Assembly (NCBI GenBank): GCA_018240015.1
Contig: JAFEGJ010000007.1
Location: forward strand, 62,001 to 126,000
Source of the DNA: Verrucomicrobiota bacterium
Lineage (GTDB): Bacteria > Chlamydiota > Chlamydiia > Chlamydiales > Rhabdochlamydiaceae
Direction: 5' to 3'
Length of the DNA: 64,000 nucleotides
Program-made: the position numbers and the translations under genes
Shown here: in pieces, positions 17,569 to 26,340 of the stretch
Numbering within the stretch: the first letter of the stretch is position 1
Layout of the letters: each line of letters starts with the position of its first letter
Notes under the pieces: generated by a model
The model's database searches: none
What the model saw: only the letters and a program-made list of their open reading frames with translations
Told to the model about the DNA's origin: nothing

Positions 17569-18462
17569 TTATGTCCTAAGACTCCAGATCAGTTGGATAT
17601 GGGCAAAGCGCGCCATAAGCTGAGCATCGGGGTCATCTCTATCAAGCTTTGCGCTGACAAATTCGAGACGTTGTAATTGATTCCACTGTTGAAGAGCCCT
17701 TGAAAGCCCCTTCCAGCTGTACCCCCTGGATTGATTCAGATTTAGAAAATTGAGCAAGGGTGTCTTTTGTGCAATCTCAAAAAGCTGCTGATCTGAAATT
17801 TCCCAATGAGCCAAACCAAGTTTTTCTAGAGGAGGGATTTTCCCGGATTCAAAAATCTTGCCCCCGAGCTGTTTACAGCCGGCCAAAAAAAGCATTTTTA
17901 ATTGGGGATGGAGCTCAAAAACAGTGAGCATCGTTTCTGTTGAGAGTTCCGGAAGATGATTCAGATTCAAATAGGTCAAAGGATGCCCAGCTTTTGGCAA
18001 AGTAAGTGCACTCCCTGTTATTTTGCTGCATCCAGCCAAGTCAAGAGTCCGAAGTTTGGTCAGTTGCATCAGAGATGCAATTCCCTCATCTGTAATTTCC
18101 TTGCAAAAAGAAACTCTCACGGTTTCCAATAGAGGACATAGTTTTACCACGGTTTGGAGAAATTCATCGGTGATACTAAACCAAGAGATTTCGAGTTCGC
18201 TTAAGGAGGGTGTTTTTTTTAGAAATTCCAAGAGCTCTGTTTCGGAGGCAAAGGGAGATTTTCTCAATATTAAAGAGGTAAAAAGGGGAAGTTTCTGAAT
18301 CGATCGAGCCGTTTTTTGCAAGCGATCCCATTCATTTTGCTGAACTAAAGGCAGCAGAAATGTTTGGTTTGTGCATTTTACTTTAAGGTTTGTATTGAGT
18401 CTCACCTCTAATGCGGTGACCGTAGGCAGAACAAAAGACCAAAGAACAGCTGCTGATGCCAT
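17569..18462 (-). CDS. leucine-rich repeat protein (FBXL/AMN1-type repeats)
   Basis: A 297-residue protein with about nine leucine-rich repeats of the cysteine-containing type found in eukaryotic F-box/LRR proteins, for example CKEITDEGIASLMQLTKLRTL followed by LAGCSKITGSAL. No F-box is visible before the repeats. An in-frame TGA directly upstream of ATG 18462 excludes a longer N-terminus, so this is either an LRR-only form or a shortened relative. The first 16 residues are hydrophobic but are followed by repeat-like sequence rather than a clear cleavage site. Amoeba-associated Chlamydiae carry many such proteins; host ubiquitin-pathway targeting is an inference. Confidence 0.84.
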   Translation of the reverse strand: MASAAVLWSFVLPTVTALEVRLNTNLKVKCTNQTFLLPLVQQNEWDRLQKTARSIQKLPLFTSLILRKSPFASETELLEFLKKTPSLSELEISWFSITDEFLQTVVKLCPLLETVRVSFCKEITDEGIASLMQLTKLRTLDLAGCSKITGSALTLPKAGHPLTYLNLNHLPELSTETMLTVFELHPQLKMLFLAGCKQLGGKIFESGKIPPLEKLGLAHWEISDQQLFEIAQKTPLLNFLNLNQSRGYSWKGLSRALQQWNQLQRLEFVSAKLDRDDPDAQLMARFAHIQLIWSLRT

Positions 18463-18503
18463 ATGGCCTCAGCAGTCTATTCAACCAAACGATTAAGTAT
18501 CTA

Positions 18504-19418
18504 CTAGATTCCTTGTTGCAAGCGCTCGATACGGCTCTCAAGTGGGGGATGGGTCGCAAATAAATGCATAAGCCCGCCATGCTTGGAGGGATGTGAAATC
18601 TTAAACGCTGCCAGCGCCGGTTTTTCTGCTGCGACATCGTGCGTTGCCACTGTGCGCTGCAAAGCTTGCAATGCAGAGATCATCTTGTCTCTTCCTGCGA
18701 GCTGCGCGCCTCCGCGATCAGCGCGGAATTCTCTGAACCTAGAGAAAGCAGCGATGATGAGAGAGCCGAGGATCATAAAGACGAATTCAAAGAGAAAAAC
18801 AAAGAGCGTATAGGACATGTACGATCCCTGCGATGACCGCTGTCGATTTTGGCCAAGACCAGAGAAAATAAACGCCAAGACGCGTGCAAGGAACATCACA
18901 AAGGCGTTGACGACGCCTTGGAGCAGCGTCATCGTCACCATATCACCATTGGCGATATGGGAGATTTCATGGCCAAGCACTCCTTCGAGTTCGGTTTTCG
19001 ACATGCGATTTAAAAGTCCGGAGGAAACAGCGACGAGGGATCTTCGCTTAGAAGGCCCTGTGGCAAACGCGTTGACTTCAGGAGAATTGTAGATGCCGAC
19101 TTCGGGCATTTCTGGGAGGTTTGCAGCGCGCGCGAGTTCGTAGATCATTTGCACGAGCTCCTTCATGTGAGGGTCGTTGGTATTCGGGTCGATGACTTGA
19201 ACTCTTAAGATCCATTTCGCCATTTTGCGCGACAGCGCAAGAGATATAAAGGCTCCGCCCATACCCCAAATGAGACAGAAGACCATGAGAGAATTGTAAT
19301 CGAGACCATGAGCATTGAGATACGGACGCACACCTAGAAAATTTAAGATCAGCGAAATCGTCAGGACGACGAGTATGTTTACCGCGAGAAACAGGACGAT
19401 ACGTTTGGCAAATCCCAT
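18504..19418 (-). CDS. htpX: membrane zinc metalloprotease HtpX
   Basis: Inner-membrane M48 protease for membrane-protein quality control. The 304 residues include two N-terminal membrane segments, the zinc site HEISH in EGVLGHEISHIANGD, two further membrane segments, and the third ligand region FREFRADRGGAQLAG. The C-terminal HPPLESRIERLQ is typical. The start at ATG 19418 follows AAGGAAG. A strong TTGACA promoter precedes it. The neighbour downstream is the LRR gene in the same direction after 41 bases. Confidence 0.96.
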   Translation of the reverse strand: MGFAKRIVLFLAVNILVVLTISLILNFLGVRPYLNAHGLDYNSLMVFCLIWGMGGAFISLALSRKMAKWILRVQVIDPNTNDPHMKELVQMIYELARAANLPEMPEVGIYNSPEVNAFATGPSKRRSLVAVSSGLLNRMSKTELEGVLGHEISHIANGDMVTMTLLQGVVNAFVMFLARVLAFIFSGLGQNRQRSSQGSYMSYTLFVFLFEFVFMILGSLIIAAFSRFREFRADRGGAQLAGRDKMISALQALQRTVATHDVAAEKPALAAFKISHPSKHGGLMHLFATHPPLESRIERLQQGI

Positions 19419-19441
19419 AATTCACTTCCTTTTAACAATAC

Positions 19442-19470
19442 ATTAAAAACTATTTTAATAATCTTGTCAA
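19442..19470 (-). promoter_or_regulatory. promoter of htpX
   Basis: On the minus strand a consensus TTGACA (19465-19470) is followed after exactly 17 bases by TTTAAT (19442-19447), 24 bases before the htpX start codon, with the ribosome site between. Best match to a sigma-70/sigma-66 promoter in the window. Confidence 0.75.
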
Positions 19471-19573
19471 GATAGATAAGAATTTTTAGATTTTCATAAT
19501 TGTTTGCATATAAATAGAAAGAGGCGATATGCATGTATGATATATGCGAGATCTTTGGCGCAAAATCGGTTGG

Positions 19574-19765
19574 ATGAAAAAAAAACAGTCCGTCAGTGTG
19601 CAGCAAGCACTCGCAGAAGATCATGCATGTTATGTTCTCATCACTTGTGGTCGTCCTGCCAAAGATGGTAAGATGCAAGTAGAGATGACATACCAAGGAG
19701 ATCCAACGCTTGCCGCCTACCTCGTTGAAAGCGCCCACAACCTCATCGAATCCGACGCTTCGTAA
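19574..19765 (+). CDS. small conserved-looking protein
   Basis: A small cytoplasmic protein of 63 residues from ATG 19574, or 73 from ATG 19544. The sequence (KQSVSVQQALAEDHACYVLITCGRP, then VEMTYQGDPTLAAYLVESA) looks like a folded alpha/beta domain rather than chance. No family is recognised. It overlaps the peptidase gene by 56 bases, and the peptidase ribosome site AAGGAG lies inside it, which supports translation of this frame. Neither start has a strong ribosome site. Confidence 0.65.
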   Translation: MKKKQSVSVQQALAEDHACYVLITCGRPAKDGKMQVEMTYQGDPTLAAYLVESAHNLIESDAS

Positions 19766-21116
19766 ACTCGAAGAGTGGTACGATAAACACGAAAAAGAGA
19801 TCCAAGATGATTTCTTTTCATTCTTGAAAATTCCGAGCATCAGTGCTGACCCCGCTTACAAACAAGATGTCCTCTCTGCAGCAAATTGGGTGAGAGATTA
19901 CTTGCAAAAGAGTGGTATGAAGGCAGAACTTTGGGAGACGTCTCACTATCCCGTTGTCTTTGCCAGCAAAATGGTTGCAGCAGATCGTCCGACGATTCTC
20001 TTCTACCATCACTATGATGTACAGCCCGTCGATCCTCTCGAGCTGTGGAAAGCCCCTCCCTTTGAGCCTACAATAAGAGGCAAGGAAGTGTATGCGCGGG
20101 GCGCTGCAGACAACAAGGGGCAGTGCTTCTACGCGATGGCGGCTCTCCGTGCTTTTTTTGAGCTCTGCGACGCCCTCCGGCTCAACATAAAAGTCTTTGT
20201 CGAAGGGGAAGAAGAAAGTGGTAGCCGTGGTAGCGTTGAAATCGCTAAGAAGCGCGCGAAAGAATTAAAAGCAGACCACCTTCTCATCGTCGACCTTGGA
20301 ATACCGGCTCCTGGCATACCGGCGATTACGCTCGGCCTGCGCGGGATTACGACGATGGAAGTGACTGTGCGCAATTCTAATGTCGATCTGCATTCTGGAG
20401 GACATGGCGGCACTGTCTTAAATCCCAACCGCGCTCTCGTTAACGCTCTTTCCAAGCTCTGGGACGCCAGTGGCAAAATCGCAGTTCCCGGTTTTTATGA
20501 CGCTGTCAAAATGCCCACTAAGGAAGAACAGAAGATCTTCAACCAATCGTTCGATGAAACTGAGCTATCCAAAAATTTTGGTATCCGCGCATTCAAGCCG
20601 GAACCTGGCTTTTCTCTTTGGGAATCCAACTTCTTAAGACCCACTATGGAAATCAATGGGATCAGCGGCGGCTATGCCGGAGAAGGGTTCAAAACGGTGA
20701 TACCGAGTGTTGCTAAAGCGAAAATCTCCTGCCGTCTTGTGCCTGACCAAGACCCCGACACCATTGCCGCTTTAGTTGCTAAGTATTTGAAGGATCAGTT
20801 TCCTTCGGAGCTCGAGGTGCAAGTAACACTCGATCACGGAGGAAATCCCCATCGCAGCTCGCCCTCGGCCCCTATTGCACAAATCTGCGCCGGCGCTTAT
20901 GAAGAAGTTTTAGGAAAGCCTTGCCAAAAGCTCCTCTGTGGAGGATCGGTGCCGATAACATCTCTTCTTGCAGAAGTGACAGGAGCCGAAGTAGCCATGA
21001 TCGGTGTGGCCCTCGATACGGATGATTTTCATGCTCCGAATGAGCATTTTGGTCTGGACCGGCTGCGTCAAGGCTTTTTAACGATAGGGCGAATACTCGC
21101 CAAGGTAAATGCATGA
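19710..21116 (+). CDS. M20-family metallopeptidase (dipeptidase type)
   Basis: Cytoplasmic zinc exopeptidase of the M20/CNDP type, probably cleaving di- or oligopeptides. The 468 residues contain the metal and catalytic motifs in order: HYDVQPVDP, RGAADNKGQ, the catalytic EGEEESGS, LHSGGHGG in the dimerisation lid, and the C-terminal DTDDFHAPNE ligand. The start is TTG 19710, nine bases behind AAGGAG; there is no in-frame ATG before the conserved core. The next gene begins at the ATGA overlap, so small protein, peptidase and coiled-coil protein form one operon. Confidence 0.92.
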   Translation: MPPTSLKAPTTSSNPTLRKLEEWYDKHEKEIQDDFFSFLKIPSISADPAYKQDVLSAANWVRDYLQKSGMKAELWETSHYPVVFASKMVAADRPTILFYHHYDVQPVDPLELWKAPPFEPTIRGKEVYARGAADNKGQCFYAMAALRAFFELCDALRLNIKVFVEGEEESGSRGSVEIAKKRAKELKADHLLIVDLGIPAPGIPAITLGLRGITTMEVTVRNSNVDLHSGGHGGTVLNPNRALVNALSKLWDASGKIAVPGFYDAVKMPTKEEQKIFNQSFDETELSKNFGIRAFKPEPGFSLWESNFLRPTMEINGISGGYAGEGFKTVIPSVAKAKISCRLVPDQDPDTIAALVAKYLKDQFPSELEVQVTLDHGGNPHRSSPSAPIAQICAGAYEEVLGKPCQKLLCGGSVPITSLLAEVTGAEVAMIGVALDTDDFHAPNEHFGLDRLRQGFLTIGRILAKVNA

Positions 21117-21757
21117 ATTGGACAATTGGTGGTGCTACATGTTTTGGACTAGCATTTTTAGTCGCTATTTTTAGCCATAATCATGCCCCTCTTTGGTGGG
21201 TTCTTCTCGGTAATGTGATGGGCGTGGGACTTCTGACGGCGCTTTTTTCCTATCTCAAACTCGAAGAAAAACGCATTCAGACTCCTAAAACAGATATCAC
21301 CATCGTGCAACATCTTGAGCAAAAAATGGCTGAGCAGCAAAAGCTCATGTCGGCGCAAATCGAAGATACCGGACGTAAGCTCCTCAAAGCGCAAGAGAAA
21401 TTAGCCAGCGCGCAAAAGCTAGTGGCCGTGCATGCCGCCGAAGTGGAAACCCTGAAGCGCGAAAAGCTAAGCTTTAGCGACGAAATTCTTCTCAAAACGC
21501 GCCGCATTGCGGAGCTTGAACTCTATCTGAACGATCCCAAAAGTGTGCCAGGCGGGGATAATGAGTTTGAGTTTCTGTATGAGCAAGCCAAGAAGCAACT
21601 CGCCGACATGGAGCACGAACGCAATATCCTCGAGACATCTCTCGCTCAGAAGATCAGCCGAGTCGAAGAGGAAAAACGCGATCTAGAGCAAAAGCTACAA
21701 GCGATGCAGGAAAAAAAGAAAGCAGTGCCAAAAAAAACTGCTGGGCGCAAAAAATAA
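21113..21757 (+). CDS. membrane-anchored coiled-coil protein
   Basis: A 214-residue protein beginning in the ATGA overlap with the peptidase gene. Two hydrophobic segments (about residues 5-20 and 26-45) anchor it in a membrane. The rest is a long charged coiled coil rich in Glu, Lys, Gln and Leu, interrupted near residue 145 by a loop (NDPKSVPGGDNEFE), with a very basic tail (KKAVPKKTAGRKK). No enzyme motif is seen. Function unknown; a scaffold or envelope-spacing role would fit. Its stop lies one base from the stop of the convergent large gene. Confidence 0.8.
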   Translation: MNWTIGGATCFGLAFLVAIFSHNHAPLWWVLLGNVMGVGLLTALFSYLKLEEKRIQTPKTDITIVQHLEQKMAEQQKLMSAQIEDTGRKLLKAQEKLASAQKLVAVHAAEVETLKREKLSFSDEILLKTRRIAELELYLNDPKSVPGGDNEFEFLYEQAKKQLADMEHERNILETSLAQKISRVEEEKRDLEQKLQAMQEKKKAVPKKTAGRKK

Positions 21758-21758
21758 T

Positions 21759-24068
21759 CTAATCCGTCTCATATCCAGAAGAATCTTCATCGGAACTGCA
21801 TTCGATATAGTAGTCTCCAGGCTTAGCATCTTTTACTGCATCTGTATTGATTTGATAGTTTTTAACTTGGGGATCTTTTAATGCCTCAGCTTGTTCTCTA
21901 AAGGTTGGAGGCATGATGTTAGGAGGAGTAGTTTTTTCAAAGACAAATTCTCTTTCAACGCCTCCAGCACTATATTTCTCTTTTCTTCCAGTCATAACGT
22001 GAACATATCCGGGGTATCGCTGGCCTCCAAATAGGCGTTTACGAATCAGTCGGTAGCCAGCATACGTTGCCCCTTCTAAAATGGGGTTTTCTCTCTGGCG
22101 AGTTTTCCAGTAATTATCCGAGGTTCCTTGCATTAAAGTGACGTGGATACGATCCCCCGTAAGTTGCAGCTTGCTTGCCGATTCAAAAAAGCGAGGCATT
22201 ACTTTTTCCATGCCTTCTCTTTGTCTAGCGAAAGGAAAAGGACAATTCCAATGGATTCTCTCAAAGCGCTTGCCTTGAAAAGTACGATGGATTTCTTGCC
22301 CGTCGGTTCCAAAGAGTACAGTGACTCCTTTTGCTTTTAAATCTTCGACTCTCTTCAAAACCATTTCCTCGTTAACTGGCTCAAGAAATTCAGTTGCAGT
22401 AATGAACTTTGGAAGCTGGGGATATTTAGCTTGGTGTTTTTCGATGAGCGCAACGGTATAGCTAAAGTCTCCTTCACCAATGAACAATCGCTTTTTCAAG
22501 ACAGAAGAGGCTCTAGAAGAAATGTTTTTATGTATGCGCTCTAGCTCATAAGAAACGCGGGCGTATTCTTTAGTGCCCTTTTCTTGATAAGAAAGGTAGA
22601 TTTGCGTTGGCTCTTCACTATCGGGTTTTAGATCTCTTGCTTTTTTATAAAAGCGGCGAGCTTGATAGGTGTCACGGCTTTTCATGGCGGCTTCTAAGCC
22701 TGCTAAGTAAGTAATATACTTCAGCTCAATATCTTCCTGTTTTTGAGCTAGGGTATGGTATAACTTCAGCTTGGTAGGGTTAAGCTTAAGTTCCAATTGG
22801 ACTCTTTCGATTTCGGCTTTGGCTGATTTGGCTTCCTTAATTTTGGGACAAATAATCATGAAAGACTGCGGAAATTTCACCAATACGGAGCCGCTAGAGA
22901 ATTCTACAAGTAAACGTACTTGTTGATTTTGCAGCAATTCCGTAGATGTGAATGTAATTTTACCATCCCAAGTAGCAACATGGAGTCCCGAGCCTCTCGT
23001 ATCAGTAGCAAACATGACAGAGCCGTCTGACAACAACAAGTGACACGTAATACCCCAATTTCCCGCAGCAGGTTGACTTTGAACCTCCGTTTTCTCATAG
23101 AAATGAATCGCAGTACCCAAAGGAATCGCAAAACGATCTTTACCTATCAGGATGAGCTGGTCGCTGATCGTTTTATTCCATAATTGAGCGCTAATAAATT
23201 CTTGCGAAACGTTTTTCTCCAAGTCCCAAAGAGTAATTTGTTTTTTTTCGCCTTCTTTATGATTGAGAGCCAAAATGACAGACATTCCTTGTGCGCGTTG
23301 CATAGTCTGAATACCTGTGAATTTGGTAGATGTTTTTGTGTATTTTTCAGAAGACAAGGTCCATCGAAAAACCTGGTCGCTCTCCAATGCCAAAATATCA
23401 CCATTTTCTAATGCCAGGGTCTTTTGGGGATTCCCAAGTCGCTCCACGATCTTCTTATCTTTGAAGCTAAAGACGCAGGTTTCTGTTTCAGTTTTGATAA
23501 GACAAAATGATGCATTGAGTGGAACGATCTCGGAAATGCTTGCTTTGAGCCCACTATCAAAAGGTTCTTGGCCAGGGATGCAAAGAAATCCCTTCTCGTC
23601 TCCAGCTAGAAGCTCGCCTCCTTTCATTTCGGCCAGAGACGTGATACGTCGCAAGGAACAGGCTATTGTTTTAAAGGTGTTTTCATTCCAATTCCAAATA
23701 GTAAGAGTATTGTAGGAGGCATAGACAATCGAACCGTTAGCTAAAGCAACCCACTTAACGTCTTCGGAAGGGATTGTGAGTTCAGCCTGTTTTTCCCATG
23801 TTTTATCTTCTGGATTGAGGGGTGTGAAAGATATCTCCTCTGCCTTGGTTCCTCCTTGAGCAGGAGTGAGTGTGGGCAGAAAATGGAAATTATGGAGAAG
23901 GAATTGGACTTTGTCGACAGTTGATAGGCAGTGCGGAGGATAATTTATTTCCGGCAAAGCAACAGGGACAGTTTTTTGATTTTCTCCTAGATGAGCGGTG
24001 ATTTGCCCCGCGCTTTCTAAAAAAGTTATCTTTGATTGGGGAGATGCATGAAACCCAATGGCTGCCAT
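21759..24068 (-). CDS. beta-propeller protein with C-terminal BMT5-like (DUF2431) methyltransferase domain
   Basis: A 769-residue protein from ATG 24068 behind a perfect AAAGGAGG. Residues 90-410 contain WD-like blades (LANGSIVYASYNTLTIWNW, ENGDILALESDQVFRWTL, KKQITLWDL). Residues 415-515 are helical and TPR-like. Residues 526-695 match the BMT5-like rRNA methyltransferase domain: GEGDFSYTVALI (531-542), LFGTDGQEIH, a segment RFERIHWNCPFPF and DRIHVTLM, ending in PGYVHVMTG. That domain is mainly eukaryotic and methylates 25S rRNA uridine in yeast. The tail is acidic. Fusion to a propeller is unusual; a host-acting protein acquired from a eukaryote is a reasonable guess, not shown. Confidence 0.82.
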   Translation of the reverse strand: MAAIGFHASPQSKITFLESAGQITAHLGENQKTVPVALPEINYPPHCLSTVDKVQFLLHNFHFLPTLTPAQGGTKAEEISFTPLNPEDKTWEKQAELTIPSEDVKWVALANGSIVYASYNTLTIWNWNENTFKTIACSLRRITSLAEMKGGELLAGDEKGFLCIPGQEPFDSGLKASISEIVPLNASFCLIKTETETCVFSFKDKKIVERLGNPQKTLALENGDILALESDQVFRWTLSSEKYTKTSTKFTGIQTMQRAQGMSVILALNHKEGEKKQITLWDLEKNVSQEFISAQLWNKTISDQLILIGKDRFAIPLGTAIHFYEKTEVQSQPAAGNWGITCHLLLSDGSVMFATDTRGSGLHVATWDGKITFTSTELLQNQQVRLLVEFSSGSVLVKFPQSFMIICPKIKEAKSAKAEIERVQLELKLNPTKLKLYHTLAQKQEDIELKYITYLAGLEAAMKSRDTYQARRFYKKARDLKPDSEEPTQIYLSYQEKGTKEYARVSYELERIHKNISSRASSVLKKRLFIGEGDFSYTVALIEKHQAKYPQLPKFITATEFLEPVNEEMVLKRVEDLKAKGVTVLFGTDGQEIHRTFQGKRFERIHWNCPFPFARQREGMEKVMPRFFESASKLQLTGDRIHVTLMQGTSDNYWKTRQRENPILEGATYAGYRLIRKRLFGGQRYPGYVHVMTGRKEKYSAGGVEREFVFEKTTPPNIMPPTFREQAEALKDPQVKNYQINTDAVKDAKPGDYYIECSSDEDSSGYETD

Positions 24069-24126
24069 ATTGAGCCTCCTTTAAAGGGAATAAGGATAAT
24101 TCTGTAAAGAATTTTGATAAAAGGTT

Positions 24127-25005
24127 TTATTTGTGAGGAGGGAGTGTCAAGATCTCACAACCGGTATCCGTAATTAGCAGCGTATGTTCCCATTGAGCGC
24201 TCGGTTTTCCGTCGGCCGTGCGCGCTGTCCAACCATCTTCTTTGTCGATCACAGCTTTGCGCACACCCGCATTGATCATAGGTTCGATCGTAAATGTCAT
24301 ACCAGGAGCTAGCGGAATAGAGATGTCGTTATAGTGGTGCGGAACTTGGGGCGGCTCATGAAAGCCGACGCCCACACCGTGACCTACAAACAGATCGACG
24401 ACACTGCATTTGTGGGCAGTCGCATAATCTTCGATCACTTGTCCGATTTCACAGATGGGAAGGCCAGGTTTTAGGATAGCAATCGAGCGCATGAGACATT
24501 CATAGGAGACATCGACGACGCGCTTCTTTTCCTCTGAGGTTTTTCCGATGGTCACCATGCGGCTGCAGTCCCCATAGTAGCCACCCAGAATGGCTGAGAC
24601 ATCGATATTCATGATGTCGCCTTCTTGCAAAGGGCGCTGATCCGGAATGCCATGACAGATGACTTCGTTGAGAGATGTGCAGATCGTTTTGGTGTAGGGA
24701 GGATCGCCATAGCCTAGCGGCGCAGCGATCGCACCGGCCTCTTTGTGGAGTTTGCGGGAGAGAATGTCGAGCTCTTCAGTCGTGACACCTTTTTGGGCAT
24801 GCTTGCACAGAGCATCGAGGATGTCAGCGGTGAGCCTACAGGCTTTGCGGATGCCTTCAATTTGCTCGGGAGTTTTGAGGAGAATGCCGAATTGTTTACG
24901 ATATTCTAAAGCAAGAGAGGAAAAATCGCGCGCAGGGCCTAGAGGGTAGTGGCATTTTTTCCACTTATTGCCGCTTCCGCACCAACAAGGGTCGTTTCTC
25001 TGCAT
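24127..25005 (-). CDS. map: methionine aminopeptidase with N-terminal SEC-C zinc motif
   Basis: Removes initiator methionine from new proteins. The 292 residues begin with a SEC-C motif (C7-W-C9, eight residues, C18-H19), followed by the type I aminopeptidase fold with metal ligands in IMNIDVSAILGGYYGDCSR, GHGVGVGFHEPPQ, FTIEPM and QWEHTLL. The SEC-C form is also known from Chlamydia. The first 22 codons, including the whole zinc motif, overlap the 3' end of truA in another frame. The order marC-(truA)-map keeps the Chlamydia neighbourhood of map and the marC/yhgN gene. Confidence 0.96.
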   Translation of the reverse strand: MQRNDPCWCGSGNKWKKCHYPLGPARDFSSLALEYRKQFGILLKTPEQIEGIRKACRLTADILDALCKHAQKGVTTEELDILSRKLHKEAGAIAAPLGYGDPPYTKTICTSLNEVICHGIPDQRPLQEGDIMNIDVSAILGGYYGDCSRMVTIGKTSEEKKRVVDVSYECLMRSIAILKPGLPICEIGQVIEDYATAHKCSVVDLFVGHGVGVGFHEPPQVPHHYNDISIPLAPGMTFTIEPMINAGVRKAVIDKEDGWTARTADGKPSAQWEHTLLITDTGCEILTLPPHK

Positions 25006-25754
25006 GTGTACAATACCTTCTTTAACGTGAGTCCATGGGCGGGAGCTGTTACGCCGGCTTGTTTGCGATCTTGACTGGCAAGAATAGAGGGAAGTTTCTG
25101 CATCTCAATTTTCCCACATCCCACATACACAAGCGTGCCCACGATACTCCGTACCATTTTATAGAGAAAACGGTTTCCTGACACGCGGATTTGTAGGCGG
25201 TGGGTTGAAATAGGCTCTATTTCTATAGAAAAAACTTCACGATGGTTGTCCTCTTGGGGCTCACATGTGAATGCCGAAAAATCATGGTAGCCTTGAAGGA
25301 ATGGGGCAGCTTTTTGCATGGCACCCACGTCTAAAGGATAGGGATAATGCCACGAATAATGCCGATACTGGGGCAGTTGAAAGGACCCGAGGCAGAGGTG
25401 GTAGTGGTATTCTTTTCCCGAACAGTCGAGGGTAGGATGGAAAGCGGTCGGCATTTCTGCGATGTCGGTGACAGAAATGGCGGGGGAAAGAAGACCATTT
25501 AGGCTCTTTTGTAGACGATCAAGATCTTTTGCATGGGGAGTGAAAAAATTGACGACTTGGGCCTCAGCATGCACGCCTGCATCGGTGCGGCTCGCGGCCT
25601 GAAGAGAAACCGGATGCTGCAGAATTTGCTCGAGGGTGTGCTGGAGCTCGGCTTCGATGCTGGGCCCTTCTTTGGTTTTTTGCCAGCCCAAATAGTCGGT
25701 GCCATCATAGGCGATGGTCAGACAGAGATTACGCACTGGCAAGGGCTCGAACAT
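24939..25754 (-). CDS. truA: tRNA pseudouridine(38-40) synthase
   Basis: Converts uridines 38-40 in the anticodon stem-loop to pseudouridine. The N-terminal NLCLTIAYDGTDYLGWQ, the catalytic aspartate in ASRTDAGVHA, NRFLYKMVRSIVGTL and the usual end GLTLKKVLY are present. I place the start at ATG 25754 (MFEPLPVRN), 26 bases inside the marC end; a longer frame exists but adds only non-conserved sequence. About 24 residues after the family's usual end come from the overlap with map and are probably tolerated baggage. Confidence 0.93.
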   Translation of the reverse strand: MFEPLPVRNLCLTIAYDGTDYLGWQKTKEGPSIEAELQHTLEQILQHPVSLQAASRTDAGVHAEAQVVNFFTPHAKDLDRLQKSLNGLLSPAISVTDIAEMPTAFHPTLDCSGKEYHYHLCLGSFQLPQYRHYSWHYPYPLDVGAMQKAAPFLQGYHDFSAFTCEPQEDNHREVFSIEIEPISTHRLQIRVSGNRFLYKMVRSIVGTLVYVGCGKIEMQKLPSILASQDRKQAGVTAPAHGLTLKKVLYTCRETTLVGAEAAISGKNATTL

Positions 25755-26328
25755 ACTCCGTAATACCGGAGAGAAGCATTTGAATGGAGAGCATGGTGAC
25801 GATGAGTCCAAAAAGACGCTCGATCGCAATGATGCCGCGGGCTCCCAAGATCTTTTTCACATAGGAGGATCCGACAAGTATGGGTACTGAGGCTGCCCAG
25901 GCGAGAACAATGGCAGAGCAGGAGATCCAACCGCTACTGACTTGGCCTGCATAGAGCACAATGGCGGCAAGGACTGCAGGGCCAGCCACTAAAGGAATAG
26001 CCAAGGGGACAACGAGGGGTTCTTTTTCCACCGATTTTTCCACCTCGGTGTCGTGCTTGGAAGGGAAAACCATTTTCAAGGAAAGAATAAAGAGGATAAT
26101 ACCTCCTGAAATCAGTACGGAGTAACGGGAAATATGGAGAGCACTTAAGACTGCGTCGCCCAGGAAATTAAAAAATAGCATTACACCCAGGGCGATAAAA
26201 AGCTCGCGCATAATGATGACGCGCTGCCTAGCGGGCTTTATATCTTTTAAAATCGTAACAAAGAAAGGGATATTGCCTACAGCATCGATTAAAAGGAAAA
26301 GCGTAAAAGCGATTGAAAGTATTTCCAT
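25729..26328 (-). CDS. MarC/YhgN family membrane protein
   Basis: Integral membrane protein of 199 residues with six hydrophobic segments. The family pattern is clear: FLLIDAVGNIPFFVTIL at the N-terminus, then VVPLAIPLVAGPAVLAAIVLY and the final IAIERLFGLIVTMLSIQMLL. The function of the family is uncertain; despite the MarC name it is not an established antibiotic exporter. In Chlamydia the homologue (yhgN) also sits beside map. It starts 12 bases after the stop of the phospholipase D gene and overlaps truA at its end. Confidence 0.9.
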   Translation of the reverse strand: MEILSIAFTLFLLIDAVGNIPFFVTILKDIKPARQRVIIMRELFIALGVMLFFNFLGDAVLSALHISRYSVLISGGIILFILSLKMVFPSKHDTEVEKSVEKEPLVVPLAIPLVAGPAVLAAIVLYAGQVSSGWISCSAIVLAWAASVPILVGSSYVKKILGARGIIAIERLFGLIVTMLSIQMLLSGITEYVRALASA

Positions 26329-26340
26329 AATTTTATTGTA

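Noticed and set aside
18383-18637. Possible extension of the LRR protein into an upstream F-box segment
   Set aside because: An in-frame TGA lies directly before ATG 18462 and the upstream sequence is the coding end of htpX.
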